A DNA stretch of 64,000 nucleotides from Amphimedon queenslandica. Taxonomy: Eukaryota; Porifera; Demospongiae; Haplosclerida; Niphatidae. Position numbers and translations under genes: made by a program. A model generated the notes under the pieces. It saw only the letters and a list, made by a program, of their open reading frames with translations, was not told the origin of the DNA and did not search any database. Positions 46,401 to 64,000 of this stretch are shown here, piece after piece (the stretch's first letter is position 1; each line of letters starts with the position of its first letter). The stretch is taken from positions 25,969 to 89,968 of the forward strand of contig NW_003546409.1 of assembly GCF_000090795.2 (NCBI RefSeq). Direction: 5' to 3'.

Positions 46401-46797
46401 GATGTAATAAAATGTCAATCATGATGTATGTGATCATGTACAGTATGTACTAGCTGTATGCACATGTATAATTAATTTTAAAATTAAAATCAAATTTAAA
46501 TTGTACATGTACATGTCGATGATCTTGTTGCTAAAAATAGCACAGTTGGCATAGTGAGCTATTTTTAGCAACTCGGCCAAAATCTTACACAAATAAACAA
46601 CATGTACATTTGTACATGTACATGTACGTACCTGTTCTCTTCTTCGGAGGGATGGGCGGAGCCTCACCGGTGGGTTGTACGTGAATGGTCTTATTGTATT
46701 GGTCAATGAGTTTCAATAAACTGCTGTGCTGTGGAGTAGGAGGGCCACTACCCTAAAAATGAATTAAATAAATTAAATCTATCAATAATTAATACTA

Positions 46798-46845
<48 letters not shown>

Positions 46846-49376
46846 TTATAATTAATTATTTATTAACACTCACAGATGCCGAGTCTACTCTAGGAGGTTT
46901 GTTGGGAAGTGTCGAAGCCACGCCCCCAGGAACTCCGCCCATCCCTTGCTGAGTCTCAAGTTTAGAGCGGAGACCAGCAATGGAGTCTATTCTTAGCGGA
47001 GGGGGAGGGGCATCAAGGGAACCTCCCATCGGATGAGAATGAGGTAGCGTGGGCGTGGCTATCAGTCCGGCAGTCATTGAGGCTCTTGGTCCTTTCTTGG
47101 AGGGGAGAGGAGGAGGAATGTCATCGTATTCTCCCTTACGGGGACTTTTCTGTAAAATGAGAGAGAGAAATCAGAAGAGCTTTGTGAAGCACAAGCACAG
47201 CTGTACATGTACACGTGTACATTATAAAATTCATAAAAAATCCAATTTTGATCGGAATCAACTCAAACTTTCTACAAAACATAAAAACATGTATATATAT
47301 TAGGAAAAATTATAAAAATGGAGAATTCTCTCCTTTTCAATTTTCATGACATTCGGCAAAAGTCCCTGTACTATAGTACAGGGACAATAAAATAAGATTG
47401 TTAACAATATGCAAGAAGAAAGACTAAATGTACCAACTTACCAAAAGAGCAGGTGGAGTATAAGTAGTGACAGGTGAAGAATAACTAAAAATATACATAC
47501 ATGTAAATGTAAAGTCATGTGACACGAGGTCATGTGATACAAAGTCATGTGACACAAGGTCATGTGACTCACGAGTGCTGGTGATAAGAATGGTGAGAGG
47601 GAGAGACTTGAGGTGAGTACGACTGCTGCTGAAGGTATTGCTGTTGCTGACGTCTCTTCTTGACCGGGATGGGTGGAGGCTTCTCGCCGGTATCTCCATT
47701 TAATGCCCGATCAGTCGGAACTAGAAAAAATGAAAAAATATTAAAATAAAAGTAATTTATTATCACAATCATGAATAACGTAATTACTCAATCACTGCTA
47801 ATTAATAATTAAATTAATTAATAATCAAATTAATTCATTATCTCACCCTGGCCAGGTGAGCTTGTCTTACGGGTTGGTCCCCAGTGACCGTTGTCGTGGG
47901 CAACGACGGGAACAGACGGACGATGGGATGATGGAGGGGGAGGAGTGGCATAGTGAGCCAATTCCTAGAAAAGAAAATAAAACAGAAAAAAATTAAAGTA
48001 AAAAATCAAATCCAATATTATGAAGTACATGTACATATACATTGTATATGTACATGTACATCGGCTATTACAAGTACAAGTACGTGTACATGTAGATCTA
48101 GAGGGAGTTTAGAAGACTTTTGGTCCCCCATATTTGGTCTAAGTCTCCTAAAATCTCCCACTTTTAGCTTTCGGTCTCATATATTTAGCCCTAGGGGGTC
48201 CTTAAATCTCTCTTTTAGTAAGATTGGTCTCCCAAAATTTATTTCTACATCTAACAATGATCATAGTTTCCATGTAAATGTACACCATGTACATATTATT
48301 AAACCATTTAATACATAACAATACACAATCTATATCTAATACACCTGCCATACATGTACATTGTACATGTACATGTACTTACTTCATGTCTATCAGCGCT
48401 GTCCGATCGTCTGTTCAGCATCACGTCGGAATCAGACGAATCAGAGTTAAGAGAATCACGACTCATGTTAAGCCTCGGCTTAACGCTCTGAGATCTCGTC
48501 GGTACGCCAGGAGTAGAGAGAGAGGTGGAGCTGATGGGAGCATCTTGATGATGGTGGGGTAGTGTCGCAGAACCATTAAGAAACTCATTGCCTGTTTTAT
48601 GAAGAACTGTATCACCAACAGACGACCTACGAGGTATATGTACATGTGACTGTCATGTGATTATACATGTACATGTGACTGTCATGTGATTATACATGTA
48701 CATGTGACTGTCATGTGATTATACATGTACATGTGACTGTCATGTGATTATACATGTACATGTATAAAACATGCAATAAACATGTAATATGATTAGGTAC
48801 ATGTACATGTACGCTTTAAGTTCACTTTTAATTGCATTTACTAATCATTTTAGTGAATTTAGGACAGGATTAAAATGTACAAATTACCGTCTATCTGGAA
48901 ATTTTTACTGTGATTTAAATTTTACTAAATTAGAATTTCGCAAAAAATTAGATCACTCATATAAATTACATGCCACATTCAATAATGCACGACACAGTTT
49001 TATTTAGTAAAAAATTAATCACAGCACATTTTTAAAACACAAAAATTTTGTATCACACTAATTTCCTGATCTACGGTAACAAAAATCATTAAAGAAAAAG
49101 GAGCCAAACCATCACAAATATAAATCAAAATGTAACTGGAAGAAAACTTGATTGAGACGTGGTACATGTACGTGTACATATGAACTGCATGAATACACTT
49201 AATGTACATGTGACTGTCATGTGATTGTCATGTGACTGTCATGTGATTGTCATGTGATTGTCATGTGATGATTACCTTCTTGCAGTGACTCTGCTTGGTG
49301 TATTACTAGCATTGGTTACTCCTATCACATTCTCAGCTACTAATCTCACTATAGACTGGAGAGAGAGAGAGAGGTG

Positions 49377-49415
<39 letters not shown>

Positions 49416-50530
49416 TAAAAGAGTAGGTACATTATATACTTGTACTTACATTTAGTCCATCCTTAAATCTCGTCACACAGTCAAAGACATATTCCCTGTT
49501 CATGCTGTATCGTGGATCACGACTGGAGAAATCGGCCCATTTCACTAGCAAGGCCACGTTAGCATGAACCTCATTTTGATAGGTATCCATTTTAGACTTT
49601 AAACTAAAAAATAATTAAATATCATAATTAAATGTGCACATGTGCAGTATACATAAAATATTCTAAAAATTTACAAAGAGATTTGCTTTCATGCATGTAT
49701 ACAATGTATATAATGAAAATGAGAAAAGATGATTATTCATTACTAACTAAAAGTGTATCATAACTAAAACAATACTTTATAAAGTAAACTGAAGCTATAT
49801 GTCCATGTACAATGTATGTATAACAAACTTGTCAACAGAGTACATGTGTATGTGAAAATGGGTGTATGTTTACGATATTAAAGTATGCAGAAGGAAAGCA
49901 TAAATATTTATCATTTGTTCAAGAAGACCAAAACAACATATGGTAATAATGCAATGTGGATTTTAGTAATAGACTAGCTCTCTCTCTCTCTCTCTCCCCC
50001 TCTCTCCCCCTCTCTCTCCCCCTCTCTCTCTCCCCCTCTCTCTCTCCCCCTCTCTCTCTCCCTCTCTCCTCCCTCTCCCTCTCTCCCTCTCTCCCTCTCT
50101 CCTCCCTCTCTCCTCCCTCTCTCTCTCTCCCTCTCCCTCCCCCTCTCTCTCTCCCTCCTACCCTCCCTCCTTCACAAAGTCTATCACTTCATATGTCACA
50201 CTGTCTGAGTGTCCCCTTCTTTGATCCTCTGCTTATTAGAAAGTGTTTTATTATGTGTAGACTAGTCTTGCTTCACTTAATCTCTTCACACTACACCGAC
50301 TACACATGCACTGTGAGCATACATACTGTTGTACTTGACGCATTCGATTATATTATAATGTGAAAGGGATATGTATAACTGTTGCTATTTTTAGTATCAT
50401 TGTGTGTGTGTGTGTGAAGAGACACTGTGAGTGTTTTGATGTTTCATTATTCCTAAAATCAAGTGAAAACAACTTCTAGACATGACAGCTCAGCAAATGA
50501 GTCACGTATGACAAGGAAGGGAGAGAGAGA

Positions 50531-50570
<40 letters not shown>

Positions 50571-51175
50571 TACCTAGAATTCTTCTCATAAATATCTTTT
50601 GTTAGACATTTTTGTGTAGTAGACACTGCCGAGTCCAGCTGTTGAAGAAGTCTCGTAATGACGTCGCTATAGTTAGGCTGCTTGTCATCAGCAAAGACTT
50701 TATCAAGAGAATCTGGGGAGGGAGAGAGAAGGAGAGAGGGAGGGAGAGCAAAATAAAAGCGGGAACACTTAAGGGAAATATAAAATGTACATGTACATTG
50801 GGAAGAGAGCAAGAGAGAGAAAATATAAGGTACATATATGTATATGTACATGTACATACAAGCACATGTTGGTAAGTTCAAAGGATACATGTATATGTAC
50901 AATATTTCTATCATTATTTGAAGCACTGTATGTACATGTACATGTAAATTTACAGTATATAATGTACATGTACTAAACTGACTAGCTATTGTCTCCAGTT
51001 CTTGCATTATGTTGGTTTGATGCATAGCTAGCTTCCTATATAGCCCTTCACCAGCCTAGAGAGGGAGGGAGAGGGAGGGAGGGAGGGGGAGAGATAGAGA
51101 GACAGAGAGAAAGAGAGAGGAAGAGAGAGAGAGAGGGAGGGAGAGGGGGAGGGAGACAGACAGACAGACAGAGAC

Positions 51176-51206
<31 letters not shown>

Positions 51207-53178
51207 CAGAGAGAGAGTGAGAGAAAGAGAGACAGACAGACAGACAGAGACAGAGAGAGAGAGAGAGAAAATGTAAAATGATAAGTGAATATATAATGTG
51301 GGTATACTGTAACACAATATCATAATAATTGTATACATAGCAACTATTCATGCAGGCGTATTAAAGGAGGTCACATTGCCGGTGGCATTATGACACATAA
51401 TACACTTGATACCTGTACTTAAACCTAAATATTTATATCCATGAATATATATATACGTGTACATGTACATGTGAAAATACAGTAGGAAGCTATGTTAACA
51501 ATAAATAACAAGATGAGTGTATATTTCCATATTGAAGTATTTCCTTTTTCTTACAGTAACAGTGACAGCTGGGCTGGAGACATCAGTAGCCTGCTTGCTA
51601 GTAGTGTCAGTCTTTTTCTTCTCCTTTTTACTATATAGTAGAGTAGATTTGGTATAGTGTGAATAGTAATAATATCCTGGAATATATACATAATGGAAGA
51701 CTTACCTTTTAGAGAAAACTTTGTAGATGGAGAGAAGGAACAAAATGAAAGGGAGAGAGAGAGAGAGAGAGAGGAGGGGAGAGGGAGAGAGAGGGGGGGA
51801 GAGGGAGAGGGGGAGAGAGAGGGGGGAGAGGGAGAGAGAGGGGGGGAAGAGAGAGAGAGAGAGGGGGGAAGAGAGAGAGAGAGAGAGAGAGAGTTAAAAG
51901 TTCAAAACAACATAAATCCATCCATTTCACAGTCCATGCATAATACATGTACATGTACACAAACTCTACACTGCATGTCTTGATAAACAAAAAGAGACAT
52001 CACACAGATGCACATACATGTACATGTACATGTACTGCCATTGTCTAACAACAATTTGAAATATGCCAAATATTGTCAGCTGCTTATACAAGAGTATTGA
52101 GGGACAATGAAACACTATGAAACTAGCTGAATAGTGACTAAGACACATTACTTGTTTTAAAATAATGCGATGATGTTAAAAGTGAGAGAGAGAGAGAAGG
52201 TTAACACAATTAACCCACCGGGCACACACTACATCACCTTTACAATACCATAGAGACAGTTTTCCTTTAACAACTGCTACATTACATTACATANNNNNNN
52301 NNNCTCTCCCTCTCCCTCTCCCTCTCCCTCTCCCTCCCTCCCTCTCCCTCTCTCTCTCTCCCTCCCTCTCTCTCTCCCTCCCTCCCTCCCTCCCTCCCTC
52401 TCTCCCTCTCTCTTTCCCTCCTTCTCCCTCTCTCTCTCCTAACTTGTTTTGCAAAGCGATCATACATAAACAAAGATGTATACACACACGTAATCAATAA
52501 AAAACAAATAACATCAGCAAACATCCAAGGACTGAATCCCTATAGGAATTAGAGGGGTACATGTACACACATGTTGTATGTGGATAAGGATGAAATCAAC
52601 ATATGAAATACATATAAGTGTAATTGTAGGAGTATTGTAATAGGAGATTGTGTTGATAAAGAAAATACATTAACTATAATGTGCATGAACTAGCTCTGTG
52701 TGTGTGTACGTGTGTATTTATTGCATTAATTGTCTGAAGAAGGAAAGGAAACATAAAAAGGCTGAGAATATTCTCTCCTCTCTCTGTCTGTCTCTCTCTG
52801 TTTCTCTGTCTCTCTCTCTTCATCCTTTTCATATCAAAAAATTGACAAAGACATACTGTGAAACATACCACAAAGGTACCCAACATGACTTGTACTGGTA
52901 GCGTAAAATTTAATCAAAAACCACACCCGCTATACTTAAACGAGCTAGCTAGGTACAAGTACATGAGTGGCTCCAGCAGTGGGAGTGGGAAAGATACAAA
53001 AGAAAAAAAGGAAAAAATTAGGAGGGAGTAGCAAGAAAGAGAAATAATTGGGACAGAAAATCAGGAACAATTTTGGATCAATTTTATAAAATAATAATAA
53101 TTATAACACTTTAATAAGTATGTACATGTATATGTATCACACACACTCTCTCTCTGTCTCCTCCTTACTTCCAGACAT
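40760..53178 (-). CDS. RAPGEF1: C3G-type Rap guanine nucleotide exchange factor
   Basis: C3G couples CRK adaptors to Rap1 activation at adhesion sites. Twenty-six coding exons fit in phase: 53178-53169, 51718-51706, 51630-51555, 51055-50983, 50712-50574, 49603-49450, 49355-49276, 48626-48383, 47964-47847, 47720-47573, 47484-47442, 47149-46874, 46752-46632, 46286-46162, 45661-45605, 45509-45463, 45224-45070, 44371-44206, 43921-43751, 43668-43486, 42812-42731, 42678-42577, 42375-42278, 42043-41912, 41393-41315, 40840-40760; 990 residues (human ~1080). The N-terminal helical region matches C3G. Four PxxPxKK CRK-SH3 motifs follow. Then come a REM domain (YTEAFLSTFYTFITPDQLI) and a CDC25/RasGEF domain (AKQLTILDADYFYKID, GNFNAYLAILSAIESAPVSR, PPCIPY). 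The first coding exon is 10 nt (MSG) and the second a 13-nt microexon; both are inferred from phase and the similar MSG-type start of human C3G. Confidence 0.9.
40906..41195. mobile_element. Pogo/Tc1-like MITE with internal partial duplication
   Basis: CAGTCAAACCTGTCTATTCC at the left and GGTTTGACTA at the right form inverted ends flanked by TA. The interior (GGACACCTTGG, AGAGGTTCATTAATACACA, GGGACTGATACTACC) is repeated about 120 bp apart, so this 290 bp copy contains a partial tandem duplication relative to the 178 bp copy at 41517. It lies in the last RAPGEF1 intron. Confidence 0.8.
41517..41694. mobile_element. Pogo/Tc1-like MITE, simple copy
   Basis: The element is ~178 bp, with CAGTCAAACCTGTCTATTCC at the left and AGCAGGTTTCACTG at the right. 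Its TA flanks and GGACACC subterminal motif suit a nonautonomous pogo/Tigger-like element. Confidence 0.8.
43092..43205 (+). repeat. Tandem TACATGTACATGCACCTTTAATGTATG repeat
   Basis: About three ~35 bp units built on TACATGTA lie in a RAPGEF1 intron. They are noncoding. Confidence 0.6.
43335..43485 (+). repeat. Long (CT)n / (GA)n microsatellite at a splice donor
   Basis: About 150 bp of CT on the + strand, so (GA)n in the RAPGEF1 transcript, begins immediately inside the donor at 43485 (TG|GTGAGAGAGAG). Confidence 0.85.
44460..44995 (-). repeat. Intronic ~178 bp tandem repeat array, about 3 copies
   Basis: The array lies in the RAPGEF1 intron 44372-45069. It is on the minus strand, hence in sense with the gene. 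Successive CCATGGTTTTTT landmarks are ~179 bp apart. Confidence 0.88.
45895..46080. mobile_element. Degenerate inverted-repeat element
   Basis: CTATAGCTAGAGAATTTGG at the left mirrors CCAAATTTTCTAGCTATACG-like sequence at the right, with TTTGGTGAATTTGGCAAATT in the left arm. It resembles the CGCTATA-ended MITEs but is more diverged. It lies in a RAPGEF1 intron. Confidence 0.55.
46310..46400 (+). repeat. (GGGA)n / (GA)n tract
   Basis: A pure purine run on the + strand, so a pyrimidine tract in the RAPGEF1 transcript, sits just upstream of the acceptor at 46287. Confidence 0.8.
47220..47365. repeat. Degenerate relative of the ~178 bp repeat
   Basis: A RAPGEF1 intron has ATCGGAATCAACTCAAACTT followed by TCTACAAAACATAAAAACATG, matching the core landmark weakly. 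One truncated, diverged copy is present. Confidence 0.5.
48640..48765 (+). repeat. Tandem ~30 bp repeat with GTCATGTGAT and TACATGTACATG
   Basis: Four or more units of TACATGTACATGTGACTGTC plus ATGTGATTA lie head to tail in a RAPGEF1 intron. Related TCATGTGA clusters occur at 47510-47575 and 49203-49270. Confidence 0.85.
48885..49078. mobile_element. MITE with TACCGTAGATCAGG ends, second copy
   Basis: This 194 bp element begins TACCGTCTATCTGG and ends CCTGATCTACGGTA. It is the same family as 11115-11306 but in opposite orientation. Confidence 0.8.
49360..49412 (+). repeat. (GA)n tract at a splice acceptor
   Basis: It forms the pyrimidine tract of the RAPGEF1 acceptor at 49356-49357 when read on the minus strand. 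Confidence 0.75.
49978..50160 (+). repeat. Long (CT)n/(CCCTCT)n tract
   Basis: About 180 bp of uninterrupted pyrimidines lie inside a RAPGEF1 intron. The overlapping reading frames are low complexity and not genes. Confidence 0.85.
51060..51270 (+). repeat. (GA)n/(GACA)n purine tract
   Basis: About 210 bp of purine-rich repeat adjoin the RAPGEF1 acceptor at 51056 and serve as its upstream pyrimidine tract. Confidence 0.8.
51719..53168 (-). other. RAPGEF1 first coding intron
   Basis: This 1.45 kb intron between the 10-nt exon and the 13-nt microexon holds GA tracts (51750-51895), a TACATGTA cluster, the assembly gap, a CT tract and otherwise AT-rich DNA. I find no additional convincing exon. 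Confidence 0.5.
52294..52303. other. Assembly gap (10 Ns)
   Basis: Ten N characters fall at the edge of a (CCCTCT)n tract (52304-52440), inside RAPGEF1 intron 2. The true length is unknown. Confidence 0.99.
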
Positions 53179-53583
53179 CTCCTTTTGTTAGAGAATAAAA
53201 AACTTGACAAAGAAAGAACCGCCCCAGCTACAGTTATGAAAAGAGAAAGAAAGATCATAAAGAAGAGAACGTTTATACAAAGGATCGTGTCAAAATATTT
53301 CCTTGTCTCTCACTATTGAGGTATTCGAGGCTCGTGAGAGAGAAGCTTATGTTAAAATGACACCTCTGTCCTTCACGCTGTAGCCTATAACTGGTGATTG
53401 GTCAGTCTCGCTTCTCTTTAGCGACTACTGGATTACATCCATTCCCTTCAGTGTCTCTCTTCACTGATCATTGATCAATTAATAAAAGGATGACCACGCC
53501 CACAGGAACATAACAATTATTATTATTAATTAATTTTGGAGCTATTATAATGAAATTAATATTGGAAGAAAATGATTATTAAA
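53179..53583. other. RAPGEF1 upstream region and REV1 3' flank
   Basis: These 405 bp separate two minus-strand genes and must include the RAPGEF1 5' UTR and promoter. No TATA box or repeat is obvious. Confidence 0.4.
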
Positions 53584-56022
53584 TCAAGGTGGAATAGATA
53601 AATGACCATTATATCTCATTAAAACTTCATCCTGGATCACAGCCACTACACGAGCATATGCTTCCCTCCATTTTTCATTCGTTATACTTTGAACCACTCT
53701 GTGAAAGCATTTTAATGAGAGGCTGACTATTTCTAATGCATTTAGGTCGATAAGTGAGATTAAAAACTGTATAAATATCGTAGAGTCTCTTTCTTTTGGA
53801 CCGGCTGGATACAAGGCAACCCAAGCCTTTATATGAGTCCTTGTTTCGTTAAGAAACCTCTCGGGGTTACCGTTTGAGAGAGAAGAAAGAGAGGGAGGGA
53901 AGAGAGGGTTTGCTAGCGATGGCTCAGTTGAAACAGGCTCTAGTGTCACTCTTTCCTTATCTTGTCTCTTGCTGTAGCTGTCAAACACTTCCTCTTGAAG
54001 ATCTGAAGGCAATGCTAAAAGGACACTTTGATCTAACTGTGAAGCAGGTGGCAAATCTAACATTGCAGATTCAAAACTAGTACAACCATCACCAGCAGCT
54101 GTGTTTTGATACTCAACTCTCTCTTCTCTCATTACACTAACAGAAGCTCCTTCTTCTCCTCCTCTCTCTGATTTTAAAACACTTCCAAGAGATCTTTTAC
54201 TAGCAGGGCTTCTTTTACCAGGGGATGATGTCATAAGTGTCCTTATATCTGCCATCTTGCCTCCTTTTACCGGAGAACCCTTTACAGAAGATGATAGCTT
54301 ATTTAAAGCAATGCCCATGCCTCGAATATCTGAAGGATTAGGTGATAGCTGTTTCAATAAGGATATAGCAACACGGCTGATGTCTCCACTATCATTAGTG
54401 GGGATGTGGAGTTGTTGTGAGCGGGATATATTATCACATCGTCCGTGTCCTAAATACTTCTTTGTCTCCTGTGGGGCAGTCTTTTGTCTTATTTTCAATT
54501 TGAGGCTGATCGAAGAGCCGAGTACTCCGGTATCAAGCGCTCGGGATTGAAGCTCCTCCGATAATTGCGTTAAAAGTGATTCTGCCTCTGATATCTGCTC
54601 AAATCTCATCCCGTAATTGATCTCGACTGATATCGATTTCCGCTCCTTTTTCGTCGTGAGGTCGCGATTATCAATCCCACGGGCAAAGCAATAAAGAGTA
54701 TACCCTGTTTTGGGACCAAACACTTCCCTTAGTTTAGGCAGAGACACTTCTCTTAATTCGCCACAATTTGATACTCCCATTTTACTAAGCTCTTCTTTCA
54801 TTTTTCGTCCAATGCCAGGAAGACTTGCCACAGGTGTCTCTTTTAAATATCCTTCTACTTCTTCTTCCGATAAATGAAACTGACCGTTTGGTTTAGCTTT
54901 ACGAGTGGCTAGCCTAGCTAGTAGCAAGTTGTGTGAAAAACCAGCAGAGACTTTACAGCCGGTCTTTTCCTCAATCTCAGACCGTAAGGACTTAACGATA
55001 TCCCCCAGTTCTTCCCAGGAGGTGACATAGTCGGAGAACTCTATAAAAACCTCGTCACAACTCACGGGTTCCACTAGATGACTATAAGTTATAACAGTCT
55101 CGTACAGGGTCTGAGATACAGCGTGATATTTTTCAAACTCGTATGGAATGAAAGTCAAACTAGGACACAAATTAATAGCCTCGCCGACCGACATCCCGTT
55201 ACGAATGCCAAAATCCCTTGCTTCGTATGAGCAGGAGGCAACATCCGACATTGATTGATGAAGACTGACTCCGACCACTTCGGTAGTATCTGCTTCTCCT
55301 TCTTTGTTCCTTGCATGAGTCACTGCTACTGGTTGGCCATGGAGCCCAGGCCGATCCCGTAGCCCGACTGATACAAAAAATGAGTCAAGGTCAAGATGTA
55401 CGACTCCCTTTACTCCAAATCGTCTAAGACTCTCGCCGGAACTAAGCATTGAAAACTTTCGTTTGGCACGAGGAAGGTTTTTACTCGTGAACTCTTTCAG
55501 CTCCGAGGCCCACGTTGACAAATGATGCAGCCTGGAATGGCTGTAAAACTCGTCCACAAAACTCCGATCTTTTTTTGTGGGCGGGTCTTCCGGCCCCGCC
55601 TCTTTTTTGGCCGTAGGCGAAAAAGATATTTTTCTTTGAGATTTCGACGAGACGCTATAAAGTTCGTATTTTTCAGTTGGCAAGAGGGAGCCGGCATTGA
55701 CGCTGTCTAGAATCCAGTCGGGGTGACATACTTTGCTGCTGTTGATGGATAGCGCTTTGATCTTTGCTGTGGGGAGGTTGGTGGCGATCACGTGACTGAC
55801 ACGTGACGTGAGGGCGTAGCTATACCCGCCCCCATGCTTGCAGATTATCTCTTTGAGGGTGTCAGCGTCTGGTTTAGTGTATCCATTCACGTATATGGTT
55901 ACTCCAGAAAATATTTTACCGTCTCCTTCAACATCTTCGAGTTGGTCTTGCAATTTCTGCCGTTTTACGGTCATGTAGCTTTTATGATCCTCCCAGTCGA
56001 ACGCCATTTTATTACAAGCCAC
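53584..56022 (-). CDS. REV1: REV1 deoxycytidyl transferase / translesion polymerase scaffold
   Basis: REV1 is a nuclear Y-family polymerase that inserts dCMP opposite lesions and recruits other translesion polymerases. One open frame encodes 812 residues (human 1251) without an intron. A BRCT domain spans ~36-125 (FSGVTIYVNGYTKPD). A conserved FYSHSRLHHLSTW segment sits at ~159-171. The palm has HLDLDSFF (~209-216) and the catalytic SCDE (321-324), and the little finger is at ~450-570. A single ubiquitin-binding motif lies at ~660-684 (LDQSVLLALPSDLQEEV; human has two), and a C-terminal REV7/polymerase-binding domain at ~722-812. Most of the shortening is in the BRCT-palm linker. A second ATG at 56007 (MAFDWEDHK) is an alternative start. 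Confidence 0.97.
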   Translation of the reverse strand: MACNKMAFDWEDHKSYMTVKRQKLQDQLEDVEGDGKIFSGVTIYVNGYTKPDADTLKEIICKHGGGYSYALTSRVSHVIATNLPTAKIKALSINSSKVCHPDWILDSVNAGSLLPTEKYELYSVSSKSQRKISFSPTAKKEAGPEDPPTKKDRSFVDEFYSHSRLHHLSTWASELKEFTSKNLPRAKRKFSMLSSGESLRRFGVKGVVHLDLDSFFVSVGLRDRPGLHGQPVAVTHARNKEGEADTTEVVGVSLHQSMSDVASCSYEARDFGIRNGMSVGEAINLCPSLTFIPYEFEKYHAVSQTLYETVITYSHLVEPVSCDEVFIEFSDYVTSWEELGDIVKSLRSEIEEKTGCKVSAGFSHNLLLARLATRKAKPNGQFHLSEEEVEGYLKETPVASLPGIGRKMKEELSKMGVSNCGELREVSLPKLREVFGPKTGYTLYCFARGIDNRDLTTKKERKSISVEINYGMRFEQISEAESLLTQLSEELQSRALDTGVLGSSISLKLKIRQKTAPQETKKYLGHGRCDNISRSQQLHIPTNDSGDISRVAISLLKQLSPNPSDIRGMGIALNKLSSSVKGSPVKGGKMADIRTLMTSSPGKRSPASKRSLGSVLKSERGGEEGASVSVMREERVEYQNTAAGDGCTSFESAMLDLPPASQLDQSVLLALPSDLQEEVFDSYSKRQDKERVTLEPVSTEPSLANPLFPPSLSSLSNGNPERFLNETRTHIKAWVALYPAGPKERDSTIFIQFLISLIDLNALEIVSLSLKCFHRVVQSITNEKWREAYARVVAVIQDEVLMRYNGHLSIPP

Positions 56023-56261
56023 ACCTTTTGGTTATTAAAAAGTTAACTTATTAAAAGTTATTAAGTTTTGAAATTTTATTTTTAACCCTTACAGTCAATG
56101 GTGGTGGGTGTGTATTTACAGCTGAGCTCGTTTACAAATTCTCCTTTTTTCCTGTAAAGAAATCTTCCTTTGGCCAAAGAAACAGACTCTTCTGTCTTTC
56201 TTCTTCTACCGGTCCTACTGTATAGCTAGTAAGGACTAGATACGGCCAATACCCCAGGGAA
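56023..56261. promoter_or_regulatory. Shared REV1/RABGAP1 promoter region
   Basis: Two head-to-head ATGs lie 239 bp apart. I see no TATA box, and bidirectional control is inferred from spacing. Confidence 0.45.

Positions 56262-64000
<7,739 letters not shown>

Noticed and set aside
49956-50363. 135-codon plus-strand frame
   Set aside because: Its first half is a pyrimidine microsatellite and the rest shows no family resemblance; it lies in a RAPGEF1 intron.
51028-51990. Frames over GA and GACA tracts
   Set aside because: They are low-complexity translation of simple repeats.

Overview
The window looks like a gene-dense, intron-rich, AT-rich animal nuclear contig. The best fit is a demosponge genome close to Amphimedon. 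That is an inference from divergent but metazoan-specific genes (two T-box factors, NELF-B, BAG6, C3G/RAPGEF1, RABGAP1), very short intergenic gaps, short introns full of CT and TACATGTA repeats, and many small inverted-repeat transposons. I built the gene models by hand from reading frame, splice consensus and remembered protein families. In each complete model the exon lengths sum to a whole number of codons.

Layout, left to right: the 3' end of an unknown + gene (1-207); NELFB (-, 371-2753) head-to-head with BAG6 (+, 2955-12176). A 2.9 kb BAG6 intron holds a complete minus-strand gene for a secreted M35-type metalloprotease with about 33 pentapeptide repeats (7948-9511). Then a TPR/proline-rich protein (-, 12688-16153) head-to-head with TMCO1 (+, 16425-17690); two convergent paralogs of an unrecognised two-domain family (18071-18972 + and 19285-20216 -); carnitine acetyltransferase (-, 20404-24699); ribosomal protein uS7/RPS5 (-, 24884-26461) head-to-head with DDAH (+, 26627-29006); a T-box gene (-, 29768-32232) head-to-head with a second T-box gene (+, 32761-35227); a glutaredoxin-like protein (-, 35778-36254) head-to-head with a VAMP R-SNARE (+, 36355-37774); KDM8/JMJD5 (+, 38209-40153); C3G/RAPGEF1 (-, 40760-53178, 26 coding exons); and REV1 as one uninterrupted exon (-, 53584-56022) head-to-head with RABGAP1 (+, 56262 to beyond the right edge), whose last visible complete intron carries an intron-containing tRNA-Leu(CAA).

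The genes do not form an operon or pathway. What they share is architecture: six head-to-head pairs with starts 100-530 bp apart, convergent neighbours whose stop codons are about 160-760 bp apart, and introns that hold almost all the repeats. The most unusual items are the nested repeat-bearing protease, the convergent unknown paralog pair, an intron-restricted ~178 bp repeat present as 1-4 phased copies, a BAG6 that ends just after its nuclear signal, a BAG6 intron without an AG acceptor, and the intronless REV1.
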